Part shown: piece after piece, positions 10,675 to 18,547 of the stretch | Position numbering within the stretch: position 1 is the first letter of the stretch | Layout of the letters: each line of letters opens with the position of its first letter | Assembly: GCF_001592285.1 (NCBI RefSeq) | Contig: NZ_BCWQ01000010.1 | Location: forward strand, 62,001 to 126,000 | Direction of reading: 5' to 3' | DNA: 64,000 bases | Source: Hydrogenophaga pseudoflava NBRC 102511 | GTDB taxonomy: Bacteria; Pseudomonadota; Gammaproteobacteria; Burkholderiales; Burkholderiaceae_C | Notes under the pieces: model-generated | Database searches by the model: none | Told to the model about the DNA's origin: nothing | What the model saw: the letters and a program-made list of their open reading frames with translations, nothing else | Translations under genes and position numbers: made by a program

Positions 10675-10726
10675 GGGGTCCAGACAGGATCCGGCGGCCA
10701 TTCAATTGCCACCCGCTTCTGCCGCC

Positions 10727-11170
10727 ATGTCCAACATCGAAGAACTCAAGAGCACGGGCCTGAAGGCCACCCTGCCGCGGCTGAAGATTCTCGAAGTCTT
10801 TCAAAACGCCAAGCGCCGCCACATGACGGCGGAGGACGTCTACCGCATCCTGCTCGAAGAGCACTCCGACATTGGCCTCGCCACGGTCTACCGCGTGCTG
10901 ATGCAGTTCGAGCAGGCCGGCCTGCTCTCGCGCAGCAACTTTGAGTCGGGCAAGGCCGTCTACGAACTCAACGAGGGCCAGCACCACGACCACCTGGTGT
11001 GCCTGGACTGTGGTCGGGTCGAGGAGTTCTTCGATCCGGAAATCGAAAAGCGCCAGCAGATGATTGCCAAAACCCGGGGGTTTGTGCTCCAGGAACACGC
11101 CCTCTCGCTGTACGCCACGTGCAGCAAGGCGGATTGCCCGCACCGCGCCACACCGGCGGATCACCGCTGA
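10727..11170 (+). CDS. fur: Ferric uptake regulator Fur
   Basis: Fe2+-responsive repressor of iron uptake genes. The 147-residue protein has the N-terminal winged helix ([26 protein letters not shown]) and the C-terminal dimer and metal domain with [16 protein letters not shown] and the second cysteine pair CSKADCPH, which form the structural zinc site. The ATG at 10727 gives [20 protein letters not shown], the standard beta-proteobacterial Fur start; a TTG seven codons upstream is also in frame. Divergent from bamE, convergent with hprK with only 18 bases between the stop codons and no terminator visible. Confidence 0.97.
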   Translation: MSNIEELKSTGLKATLPRLKILEVFQNAKRRHMTAEDVYRILLEEHSDIGLATVYRVLMQFEQAGLLSRSNFESGKAVYELNEGQHHDHLVCLDCGRVEEFFDPEIEKRQQMIAKTRGFVLQEHALSLYATCSKADCPHRATPADHR

Positions 11171-11188
11171 CCCGTCGCGGTCCCTGAT

Positions 11189-12139
11189 TCACTCGCTGCG
11201 CATCATGGCCGCGCGGTGGCGCGAGACGAACTCCTGGTAGGTGTCGATGCCGCGGAACTGCAGGATGGTGTTGCGCACCGCCGCTTCCACCAGCACGGCG
11301 ATGTTGCGGCCGGCCACCACCTGGATCACGGCCTTCCTGACGGGTACACCCAGCACATCCTGGTACAGGGGCTCGTGCGGCATCCGGTCGTAGTCCCGCT
11401 CCATGGTTTCTTTGCGCACCAGGTGCACGATGAGCTGCAAGCGCATCTTGCGGCGCACCGCGGTTTCGCCAAAGATCGCCTTGATGTCCAGCAGGCCGAT
11501 GCCGCGCACTTCCAGCAGGTTCTGCAGCAGCTCGGGGCAGCGCCCCTCCACGCTGGTCTGGTTGATGCGGTAGAGGTCCACCGCGTCGTCGGCCACCAGA
11601 CCGTGACCACGAGAGATCAGTTCCAGCCCCAGCTCGCTTTTGCCCAGGCCCGACTCGCCCGTGATCATCACCCCCATGCCCAGGATGTCCATGAACACGC
11701 CGTGCATGGAAGACCGGTCGGCAAAGTGGCGCGACAGGTAGGCCCGCAACACGTCGATCACGAACGCGGCCGGCTCGGGCGTCGCGAACATCGGGATCTG
11801 TGCACGTTCGGCCATCGCCATCAGCGGATCAGGCACCGCCTGGCCGTCGGCCACGATCAGCACCGGCGGCTCCAGGGTCACGATGCGCGCGATGCGGCGC
11901 CGGTTGTCGTCGTCGCTGGGGCTGGTGAGGTAGGCCATCTCCCTCTCACCGAACACCTGGACACGGTACGGATGGATGTAGTTGAGGTAGCCAACCAAGT
12001 CGGCGCCCGAGCGGGCTTCGCGCACCGCAACCTCGTCAAACCGGCGCTCGGACGCTCCGAGCCCGGCGACCCATTGCCATTTCAGCGCATCGCGGTGGTC
12101 TTCGAAAAGAACGTCGGCACTGACAACGGTGGGCTTCAT
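11189..12139 (-). CDS. hprK: HPr kinase/phosphorylase
   Basis: Bifunctional enzyme that phosphorylates HPr on serine and removes the group again. The 316-residue protein has the N-terminal domain (1-130), the P-loop GESGLGKS at 161-168 and the HprK signature [15 protein letters not shown] about residues 207-221. I chose ATG 12139 ([20 protein letters not shown]); upstream in-frame codons translate an intergenic repeat. In proteobacteria this gene goes with a regulatory, not sugar-transporting, PTS. It lies 104 bases downstream of ptsN. Confidence 0.95.
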   Translation of the reverse strand: MKPTVVSADVLFEDHRDALKWQWVAGLGASERRFDEVAVREARSGADLVGYLNYIHPYRVQVFGEREMAYLTSPSDDDNRRRIARIVTLEPPVLIVADGQAVPDPLMAMAERAQIPMFATPEPAAFVIDVLRAYLSRHFADRSSMHGVFMDILGMGVMITGESGLGKSELGLELISRGHGLVADDAVDLYRINQTSVEGRCPELLQNLLEVRGIGLLDIKAIFGETAVRRKMRLQLIVHLVRKETMERDYDRMPHEPLYQDVLGVPVRKAVIQVVAGRNIAVLVEAAVRNTILQFRGIDTYQEFVSRHRAAMMRSE

Positions 12140-12146
12140 GAAACGA

Positions 12147-12240
12147 CGTTGGAAGGGCCTGCCACAAGGCCACCCCAAGGCAAGACCAGCCCCCTCGGGG
12201 GGCAGCGACCCGCGCAGCGGTGGAGCGTGGGGGCAGGCAA
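12147..12240 (-). repeat. GC-rich intergenic repeat of Comamonadaceae type
   Basis: The ptsN-hprK gap is filled by a GC-rich element with a core CCCCCTCGGGGGGCAGCG, a variable middle (ACCCGCGCAGCGGTGG) and an end AGCGTGGGGGC. I recall this pattern, a C-run/G-run hairpin followed by AGCGTGGGGGC, as a dispersed intergenic element in Comamonadaceae chromosomes. Only this copy is visible in the window. Boundaries are approximate. Confidence 0.55.
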
Positions 12241-12243
12241 GTC

Positions 12244-12714
12244 TTATGCGGCCGCGTGGGCCGACTGCCAACCGGTGATGAGCGCGTGCAGGGCGGCCGC
12301 GTCGGTCGAGTTCTTCATCTGCTCGCGCAGCGGGCTGTCGCTGAGCAGTTCGGCGATCTCGGAGAGGATTTCCAGATGCTTCTGCGTGGCGGCTTCCGGC
12401 ACCAGCAGGAAGATCATCAGCTGCACCGGCTGTTCGTCGGGCGCGTCGAAGCCGATCGGGTTGCCCAGCTGGAACACGGCGGCCAGCGGCTGCTTGAGGC
12501 CCTTGATGCGACCATGGGGAATGGCCACGCCATGACCCAGCCCGGTGGAGCCCAGGCGCTCCCGGGCGAACAGGCTGTCGGTGATCAGCGCACGGTTGAG
12601 ACCATGCAGGGTTTCAAACAGAAGGCCCGCCTCTTCAAAAGCACGCTTCTTGCTGGTGGCGTCCACACCAACGAGCACTTGGGTGGCAGGCAGGATCACG
12701 GATAGACGGTTCAT
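12244..12714 (-). CDS. ptsN: PTS IIA-Ntr regulatory protein
   Basis: Phosphocarrier of the nitrogen-related PTS, which regulates potassium transport and other processes through its phosphorylation state. The 156-residue protein has the phospho-acceptor His67 in [14 protein letters not shown] and the usual C-terminal [20 protein letters not shown]. The ATG at 12714 gives the family start [20 protein letters not shown]. It lies between hpf and hprK; a terminator hairpin separates it from hpf and a CATAAT box suggests its own promoter. Confidence 0.95.
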   Translation of the reverse strand: MNRLSVILPATQVLVGVDATSKKRAFEEAGLLFETLHGLNRALITDSLFARERLGSTGLGHGVAIPHGRIKGLKQPLAAVFQLGNPIGFDAPDEQPVQLMIFLLVPEAATQKHLEILSEIAELLSDSPLREQMKNSTDAAALHALITGWQSAHAAA

Positions 12715-12735
12715 TGGGGCCTCTTCGGAGCGCAA

Positions 12736-12741
12736 ATTATG
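12736..12741 (-). promoter_or_regulatory. -10 box candidate for ptsN-hprK
   Basis: CATAAT on the minus strand, 21 bases before the ptsN ATG and directly beyond the hpf terminator. The -35 region is poor. The position, after a terminator and before the next gene, makes it a reasonable start point for ptsN-hprK transcription. Confidence 0.35.
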
Positions 12742-12775
12742 CCGAGTTGAGGATGCTTGCCTAGACAGCAGGTAC

Positions 12776-12803
12776 AAAAAAGCCGCTTGACTTTCCAAGC
12801 GGC
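12776..12803 (-). terminator. Rho-independent terminator after hpf
   Basis: On the minus strand an 8-bp perfect stem (GCCGCTTG / CAAGCGGC) with a 6-base loop is followed directly by six T residues. It stands 50 bases beyond the hpf stop codon. A textbook terminator that splits hpf from ptsN-hprK. Confidence 0.85.
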
Positions 12804-12854
12804 TTGTTGCATTGCAGCACGCGCGGCGCCAAGGCGGCCGGCCGCAGCGGGGAC

Positions 12855-13184
12855 TCACATCAGCCGTTTGGCCGAATCGTGGTGGTGATCTTGCGCCTTG
12901 TCCTTGTAGCGCAGCACCTGACGGTCCAACTTGTCGGCCAGTTCATCGACAGCGGCGTACAGATCGGCGTGAGCCGATTCGGCAAACAGGTCTTTCCCCT
13001 TGACATGGATGTTGCATTCGGCCTTCTGCCGTTGGTCTTTCTCCTTGAGGTTGTCCACCGTCAGCAGCACCTTGATGTCGACCACCTGGTCGAAGTGTCG
13101 GGAGATGCGTTCCAGTTTGGAAGTGACGTAACCGCGCAGGGCGGGGGTGACTTCGAGGTGGTGACCGCTGATCGTCAGGTTCAT
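12855..13184 (-). CDS. hpf: Ribosome hibernation-promoting factor, short form
   Basis: Binds the 30S subunit in resting cells and promotes inactive ribosome dimers. The protein is 109 residues, begins [20 protein letters not shown] and has the conserved core [20 protein letters not shown]. It is the short HPF type without the C-terminal dimerisation domain of long HPF. AGGAGGC lies a few bases before the ATG and is a strong ribosome-binding site. rpoN, the usual upstream neighbour in this family of loci, is absent; an unrelated MFS gene lies upstream. Confidence 0.95.
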   Translation of the reverse strand: MNLTISGHHLEVTPALRGYVTSKLERISRHFDQVVDIKVLLTVDNLKEKDQRQKAECNIHVKGKDLFAESAHADLYAAVDELADKLDRQVLRYKDKAQDHHHDSAKRLM

Positions 13185-13336
13185 ACAAGAGCCTCCTAAT
13201 GCTCCGGGTTGACACAAGCCGCCGGTGGGGCGGACCCCCCTGCGGCCTCGGGGATGTCTTGAACCCACTATGCCCACGATTGCGCCGGGGCGCAAGCCCG
13301 CAGCGCAACAAAGGACATCAAAGAAAACCTTGGCAT

Positions 13337-14563
13337 TCATGCCCGTCCGGCGGGTGCGGCCGAATGGATGACCAGGCGGCGCGCCAGAGCGATGGACGCC
13401 AGACTGGCACCGACGCCAATCACCCCCGCCACCCAGTAGTTCTGCACCTGTCCTGCGGCATCGCGACCGATGACCAGGCCGGACAGGAACGAGGCGAACC
13501 CCATCGAAGCCGACTGCACCGCCCCGTTGAGCGCCATGAAGGTGCCACGCAGGGACGGATCGGCGGCTCCGGTGATGAGGGCCATGCCGGGGATCATTCG
13601 CCCGCTGAGAAACACGAACAAGGCCGTGGTGGCCACCAGGATCACCGGCAAGGGCCAGGGCGGCAGCAACGTCATCGTCAGGATCGGCGCGGTGACGATG
13701 GCGGCCAGCGCGCTGAACACGGCCACCTTGCCCCGGCGGTCGGTCAGGCGACCGATCCAGCGGGCGGTGACCAGGGTGGTGACACCGCCGATCAGGTAGA
13801 TGTAGGGCACCTGCTCCGGCAGAACGCCGGCGGTGGACTGCAGGTAGATGGTGATGAACGGAATCACGCAGAACCCTGCGAACACCAGCAGCGCGGAAAA
13901 GCCGAACGCCCGCAGATGGTTGCGATTGGCCAGCACGCGGCCGATGGCGCGCAAGGCCGACGGCTTGCCGTGGGCGTGCAGATGGCCGCGCAGTGGAGGC
14001 AGCGTGAGCGCCGCCGCGACCGCCAGCACACCGCTGAGACCGGCAATGGCCAGGAACGGCAGTTGCCAGCCCCAGTGAGAGGCCAGGAACAGGCCGATCG
14101 GCACACCGGCCACCGTGGAGAACGAGAACGAGGACATCACGATACCCATGGCGCGCCCGCGCCGCTCGAACGGCACCACGTCGGCCACGATGGTCTGCGA
14201 CAGCGCCGACAGCACGCCACCGAACAACCCGGCGGCGACGCGCGCCGCCATCAGGAAGCCATAGCCGGGCGCCAGGCCACAGGCCAGTGTGGCCAGCGCG
14301 AACAGCCCGTACAGCACCAGCAGCAGCCGCTTGCGGTCGAAACGGTCGACATAGGTCGCTGCCGCAAGGCCGGAGAACCCGGCCGAGAATGTGTAGGCCG
14401 ACACCAGCAAACCGAACTGCGCATCGCTGATGCCGAACAGCTGCGTGAACTGCGGCCCCAGCGGCATCATGATCATGAAATCGAGGATGTGCGTGAACTG
14501 GATGCCGGCGATGGTCAGCAGCAGCCAGCGCTCGCGGCCGGGAGCGAGGGAATGTTGTGTCAT
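13337..14563 (-). CDS. MFS transporter, drug/metabolite exporter type
   Basis: A 408-residue inner-membrane protein with about 12 hydrophobic helices. The loop 2-3 motif reads [20 protein letters not shown], close to the general MFS G-x-x-x-D-R-x-G-R-R pattern, and helix 5 holds [20 protein letters not shown], resembling the antiporter motif C of the DHA1 drug-proton group. Substrate cannot be read from sequence. It stands alone, divergent from the patatin gene with starts about 43 bases apart. Confidence 0.85.
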   Translation of the reverse strand: MTQHSLAPGRERWLLLTIAGIQFTHILDFMIMMPLGPQFTQLFGISDAQFGLLVSAYTFSAGFSGLAAATYVDRFDRKRLLLVLYGLFALATLACGLAPGYGFLMAARVAAGLFGGVLSALSQTIVADVVPFERRGRAMGIVMSSFSFSTVAGVPIGLFLASHWGWQLPFLAIAGLSGVLAVAAALTLPPLRGHLHAHGKPSALRAIGRVLANRNHLRAFGFSALLVFAGFCVIPFITIYLQSTAGVLPEQVPYIYLIGGVTTLVTARWIGRLTDRRGKVAVFSALAAIVTAPILTMTLLPPWPLPVILVATTALFVFLSGRMIPGMALITGAADPSLRGTFMALNGAVQSASMGFASFLSGLVIGRDAAGQVQNYWVAGVIGVGASLASIALARRLVIHSAAPAGRA

Positions 14564-14606
14564 GATTTTCGGAACAGCCCGCCACTGTAAGCGCAGGCCC
14601 TCTTCT

Positions 14607-15875
14607 GTGTCCCTCGATACGCTGATCTCCTACAACCTGCTGAGCCCCGCTCCTGCACCGGCGGACGACGGCGCCTGTGCGCTGGTCCTGATGGGTGGCG
14701 GTGCGCGCACCGCCTACCAGGCGGGTGTGCTCAAGGCCATCGCCGTGATGCACGGCCACTGGCGCAACGACGGAACGGTGACCGACCACGGGTTTCCCTT
14801 CCGCTGGCTTTTCGGCACCTCGGCCGGCGCGCTCAACGCCACCTTTCTGGCCAGCCGTGCCGCGCTGGATCTGCAGGCCTTTCATGACCTGGCCGCGTTC
14901 TGGAGCGCCCTGCGGTCAGAACGCGTCTACCGGCTGGACGCGCCGACCTGGGTGCGGGCCAACCGCGTCGTCGCCGGACTGACGCTGGCGCGCCAGGTGC
15001 GCCGTCACCGCGCCCTGCTCGACACACTGCCACTGGTGGACACCCTGCACCGGGCCATCGATCTGCGCAGCCTGGAACTCGGGCTGGCCGATGGCCACCT
15101 GGAGGCCCTGGGCGTGACCGCCTCCAGCTATTCCACCGGCGAACACTGGACCTTCTGCCAGACCCGACCGAAACACCCGGTGCCGCCCTGGCACCGGCCG
15201 GGCCGGCGCGCCGACTTCCAGCCCGTCACGGTCGAGCACCTGATGGCCTCCAGCGCCATCCCCTTCCTGTTTCCGGCCGTGCCGCTATGGGTCGACGGCC
15301 ACCGGGAGCATTTCGGGGATGGCTCGATGCGCCAGCTCTCGCCGCTGTCGCCCGCCATCCATTTCGGCGCGCGTCGCATCCTGGCCATTGGCGCCGGCCA
15401 GCCCCAGCGCTCGGGGCTGGCGGTCCGCGTGACCGACGAGCCCACCGCAGGCACCATCGCCGGCCACGCCATGGCCAGCGTGTTCCACGACACGCTGCAG
15501 GCCGATGTCGAACAGGCCCAGCGCGTGAGCCAGACCATTGCGCAGCTGCCCCAGGGACTGGCCGCCGCCCTGCCCTACCACCCGGTGCGCGTGCTGGCCC
15601 TGCAGCCCAGCTTTTCGCTGGACGAGCTGACCCACAAACACATTGCCAGCCTGCCCGCGGCCACCCGCAACACGCTGATCGGCCTGGGCGCGCTGGACAC
15701 CGGGCGCGGTGCGGCCGGCAGCGCGGCCTCGCTGGCCAGCTACCTGATGTTCGAGCCACCCTTCGTCAACGCGCTGATGGAGCTGGGCGAACACGATGCC
15801 TGGCGCCGCCAGGCCGAAATCAAGGCCTTTTTCGCGCCTCTCGCCGCCTCTTCGCCCGGTGTGGCGATGCCATAA
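14607..15875 (+). CDS. Patatin-like phospholipase
   Basis: Serine lipid hydrolase with a Ser-Asp dyad. The oxyanion-hole glycines are in [15 protein letters not shown] near residue 28, the nucleophile is in [12 protein letters not shown] (G-T-S-A-G), and the dyad Asp is in [12 protein letters not shown]. The middle region carries an Arg-rich insertion. About 422 residues from the GTG at 14607, which avoids overlapping the divergent MFS start; an ATG at 14562 is in frame but overlaps the MFS start codon. No signal peptide is evident. Its role, in lipid turnover or defence against foreign lipids, is not shown by context. Confidence 0.85.
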   Translation: MSLDTLISYNLLSPAPAPADDGACALVLMGGGARTAYQAGVLKAIAVMHGHWRNDGTVTDHGFPFRWLFGTSAGALNATFLASRAALDLQAFHDLAAFWSALRSERVYRLDAPTWVRANRVVAGLTLARQVRRHRALLDTLPLVDTLHRAIDLRSLELGLADGHLEALGVTASSYSTGEHWTFCQTRPKHPVPPWHRPGRRADFQPVTVEHLMASSAIPFLFPAVPLWVDGHREHFGDGSMRQLSPLSPAIHFGARRILAIGAGQPQRSGLAVRVTDEPTAGTIAGHAMASVFHDTLQADVEQAQRVSQTIAQLPQGLAAALPYHPVRVLALQPSFSLDELTHKHIASLPAATRNTLIGLGALDTGRGAAGSAASLASYLMFEPPFVNALMELGEHDAWRRQAEIKAFFAPLAASSPGVAMP

Positions 15876-15876
15876 T
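15871..15876 (+). promoter_or_regulatory. -10 box candidate for the corA leader
   Basis: CATAAT overlaps the TAA stop of the patatin gene. A start about 7 bases later would give a corA transcript with a leader of roughly 170 bases containing the 17-codon ORF. No strong -35 box is seen. Confidence 0.3.
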
Positions 15877-15904
15877 CCGGTCTTCCCGTTCCCGAAAGAG
15901 CCTC

Positions 15905-15958
15905 ATGGAAAGCACACCTCCCAGTTGTGTGCTTTCAGCCCTCCCCGCGACCGTCTGA
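15905..15958 (+). CDS. Possible 17-residue leader peptide upstream of corA
   Basis: Short ORF MESTPPSCVLSALPATV with a modest ribosome-binding site (AAAGAG) five bases before its ATG. A perfect 10-bp inverted repeat (GAAAGCACAC / GTGTGCTTTC, 9-base loop, 15908-15936) is embedded in the coding sequence. Three of 17 residues are proline, two adjacent. Proline-bearing leader ORFs control Mg2+ transporter genes in enterobacteria (mgtL, and a short ORF in the Salmonella corA leader). The ORF lies 95 bases before corA. Real translation is unproven. Confidence 0.4.
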   Translation: MESTPPSCVLSALPATV

Positions 15959-16053
15959 TGCGCAGGCGGCCGGCCGGCTGAAAGCGCCGCCCGAACCGCC
16001 CACCGGTGCGCCCCCGCGCCCGGTTTCGCCAGACCACCCGCCCGGGAGCCCCC

Positions 16054-17040
16054 ATGCTCAACGTCTTCACCCTGGCCAATGGCCGCCTGTTTCAGGAAGA
16101 AATCGAGTCGCTCGAAGCGCTGACCCGATTCAAGCCCATCTGGGTCGACCTGGAGAACCCCACGCCCGAAGAGCGGCGCTGGGTCAAGCAGCACTTCGGC
16201 CTGTCCATCCCCGAAGACGCGATGGACGACGACATCGAGGAGTCGGCCCGCTTCTTCGAGGAAGACAACGGCGAACTGCACATCCGCTCGGACTTCCTGA
16301 TCGATGACGAAGAGAACCCGCGCGCCATCCGCGTGGCCTTCATCCTCAACCAGCACAACGCCGAGCTCAAGAGCCAGGGCGTGCTGTTCTCCATCCACGA
16401 CGAGGACGTGCCCGTCTTCCGCCTGCTGCGCATGCGCGCGCGCCGCATGCCCGGCCTGATCGAGGACGCCAAGGACGTGCTGCTGATGCTGTTCGACGCC
16501 GACGCCGAGTACTGCGCCGACACGCTGGAAGACATCTACGACGACCTTGAGACGGTCAGCCGCCAGGTGCTCGCGGGCGACGTGACGGACAACAAGGCCG
16601 GCGAGGTGCTGGCCGCCATCGCGCGCCACGAGGACATGAGCGGCCGCATCCGCCGCAACGTGATGGACACGCGCCGCGCGGTGAGCTTCCTGATGCGCAG
16701 CCGCATGCTGAACGCCGAGCAGTTCGAGGACGCGCGCCAGATCCTGCGCGACCTTGACTCGCTGGACGGCCACACCGCCTTCCTGTTCGACAAGATCAAC
16801 TTCCTGATGGACGCGACGGTCGGTTTCATCAACATCAACCAGAACAAGATCATCAAGATCTTCTCGGTGGCCAGCGTCGCGCTGCTGCCACCGACGCTGA
16901 TCGCCAGCCTGTACGGCATGAACTTCCAGTACATGCCAGAGCTGAGCCAGAAGTGGGGCTACCCGTTTGCGCTGGGGCTGATGGTGCTGTCGGCCGTGGT
17001 GCCGATGCTGTACTTCCGCAAGCGCGGCTGGCTCAAGTGA
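16054..17040 (+). CDS. corA: CorA magnesium/cobalt transporter
   Basis: Pentameric Mg2+ channel. The 328-residue protein has a long acidic and helical cytoplasmic N-terminal domain and two C-terminal transmembrane helices; the selectivity signature YGMNFQYMPE is at about 287-296, at the end of the first helix. The C-terminus is basic (FRKRGWLK), as usual. The ATG at 16054 follows GGGAG by five bases. A 178-base upstream region contains a short ORF and a stem-loop that may regulate it. Confidence 0.96.
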   Translation: MLNVFTLANGRLFQEEIESLEALTRFKPIWVDLENPTPEERRWVKQHFGLSIPEDAMDDDIEESARFFEEDNGELHIRSDFLIDDEENPRAIRVAFILNQHNAELKSQGVLFSIHDEDVPVFRLLRMRARRMPGLIEDAKDVLLMLFDADAEYCADTLEDIYDDLETVSRQVLAGDVTDNKAGEVLAAIARHEDMSGRIRRNVMDTRRAVSFLMRSRMLNAEQFEDARQILRDLDSLDGHTAFLFDKINFLMDATVGFININQNKIIKIFSVASVALLPPTLIASLYGMNFQYMPELSQKWGYPFALGLMVLSAVVPMLYFRKRGWLK

Positions 17041-17065
17041 TGCAGGGCCGTGAGGCCGGGGCTGG

Positions 17066-17737
17066 TCAGAGCCAGCCCTTGTCGATGAACTCGACCACGT
17101 CGTGGCAGCGCGGCTCCAGCGGATGGGCCAGCGCCGCGCCAACGATGCGCCGCACACCCTCGGCATAGGGCGCGCCGCCCGTCACCAGGGTCTCCAGGCG
17201 CAGCCGGCAGTCGCCCTCGCCGATCTCGATGCGGTGGAAGGCGTGGCGCCCCAGGTCGGCGGCCGGGATGCCCAGCCCGCCCGACTGTTGCGCCGGATCG
17301 CGCACCGAGACGATGGCCTCGGGCGACAGGCCCAGCGACGCCGCCAGGGCCACCGCCGTGCCCGGCACCGAGGTCTTGCCGGCCTGGTGCGACTCGGTCA
17401 GGCGCATGGGCTCACCGCGGAACCACGGCCCGCAACGCGCGAGCATGGCCATGAACTTGAGCATCAGCAGGTTGGCGTTGGCGCAGACCACCACCGGCAC
17501 GCCATCGGCCAGGTCCGCAATGCCGGTGCCGGTGGACAGCTCGATCAGCAGCAGCGCGCGTTCGCGGCAGAAGCGCAGGATCTCCGGCAGCTCGCGCCCG
17601 GAGCCGGCATGCACCACGGCCCGCACCGCGCCCACGTCCGAGCGATCACTCCATGGCTTGGCGTCGGGCGCCAGGCCCGCGAGCAGTTCGCGCGCCAGCT
17701 TGCCGGAGCCGGCGATCAGGAGAGGCGGGGTGTTCAT
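17066..17737 (-). CDS. DapB-like NAD(P)-binding reductase of unknown substrate
   Basis: A 223-residue relative of dihydrodipicolinate reductase. The N-terminus is a short Rossmann motif, LLIAGSGKLARELLAGL, lacking the usual GxxGxxG. The region matching the DapB active site reads ESHQAGKTSVPGTAVALA: one histidine and the lysine are kept, but the second histidine and the DAPSG stretch are changed. The protein is about 50 residues shorter than true DapB, and a complete dapB lies at 9153-9974, so it likely has a different substrate. Its ATG overlaps the mtnN stop codon by four bases, suggesting a coupled role with MTA/SAH breakdown. Confidence 0.75.
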   Translation of the reverse strand: MNTPPLLIAGSGKLARELLAGLAPDAKPWSDRSDVGAVRAVVHAGSGRELPEILRFCRERALLLIELSTGTGIADLADGVPVVVCANANLLMLKFMAMLARCGPWFRGEPMRLTESHQAGKTSVPGTAVALAASLGLSPEAIVSVRDPAQQSGGLGIPAADLGRHAFHRIEIGEGDCRLRLETLVTGGAPYAEGVRRIVGAALAHPLEPRCHDVVEFIDKGWL

Positions 17738-18483
17738 GTCCGCAGCAGGGTGTCGATCAGCGCGCCGCTGTAGCGGCTGGCCACCTCGCGCAGGAAACGC
17801 GGGAAGTCCACGTGCGCCGCATCGTCGGCGCGGTCGGAGATGGTGCGCACCACCGCCAGCGGCACGCCGAAGTCGTGGCAGACCTGGGCGAAGGCCGCGC
17901 CTTCCATCTCCACCGCCAGGGCGTCCGGCAGCCCGCGCTGCAGCGCAACGCTCTCGGCGGTGGTGGCGACGAAGCGGTCGCCGCTGATCAGCAGGCCCTG
18001 GTGCAGGCGCGGCGCCTGCAGGCCGAAGGCGTCCACCGTCGAGGTGCCGAGCTGCTGCGGCAGGCTGTGCAGCATGCGCTCGCAGGCCAGCTCCAGCGCG
18101 TCGGCCAGGGCCGCGTCGGCCTCGAAGCGGGCACGGCCGTACAGCGGCACCTCGTGGCGGGGAAACAGCGGCGAGGCGTCCATGTCGTGCTGCAGGAACG
18201 AGCGCGCCAGCACCACGTCTCCCACCTTCACGCCCGGGCCCAGTCCGCCGGCCACGCCGGTGAACACGATGCGCTGCACCTTGAAGCGGTCGATCAGCAG
18301 GGTCGCGGTCGTGGCGGCCGACACCTTGCCGATGCCCGACAGCACCGCCACCACGTCCTGCCCGTGCAGATGACCGACCCAGAACTCGCGCCCGCCCACC
18401 ACCTCTTTCTGCTCGTCGGGCATCAGCGCCAGCACGCTGGCGAGTTCGTCGTGCAGCGCGGCGACGATGGCGGTTCGGGTCAT
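17734..18483 (-). CDS. mtnN: 5'-methylthioadenosine/S-adenosylhomocysteine nucleosidase
   Basis: Cleaves MTA and SAH to adenine plus a thioribose or ribosylhomocysteine, clearing by-products of SAM use. The 249-residue protein has the nucleosidase core with VFTGVAGGLGPGVKVGDVVL, the VEMEGAAFAQVC segment holding the catalytic glutamates and the acid aspartate in RTISDRADD. It is a little longer than the E. coli enzyme (232). It is the first gene of a two-gene unit with the DapB-like gene downstream. Confidence 0.92.
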   Translation of the reverse strand: MTRTAIVAALHDELASVLALMPDEQKEVVGGREFWVGHLHGQDVVAVLSGIGKVSAATTATLLIDRFKVQRIVFTGVAGGLGPGVKVGDVVLARSFLQHDMDASPLFPRHEVPLYGRARFEADAALADALELACERMLHSLPQQLGTSTVDAFGLQAPRLHQGLLISGDRFVATTAESVALQRGLPDALAVEMEGAAFAQVCHDFGVPLAVVRTISDRADDAAHVDFPRFLREVASRYSGALIDTLLRT

Positions 18484-18497
18484 GCAACGGCTCCGGA

Positions 18498-18530
18498 AAT
18501 GACAAAGGCGGCCGAAGCCGCCCTGTCATT
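18498..18530 (-). terminator. Terminator after fadD with TTCG tetraloop
   Basis: On the minus strand GGCGGC-TTCG-GCCGCC forms a 6-bp stem with the very stable TTCG loop, extended by outer arms AATGACA / TGTCATT. It begins 18 bases past the fadD stop codon and ends before mtnN. The T-run is short (TTT within the outer arm). Confidence 0.75.
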
Positions 18531-18547
18531 GTGTCGCAGGCGCTGCG

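Noticed and set aside
10580..10726. Fur-binding box in the bamE-fur gap
   Set aside because: No stretch resembles GATAATGATAATC closely enough; I report only -10-like boxes.
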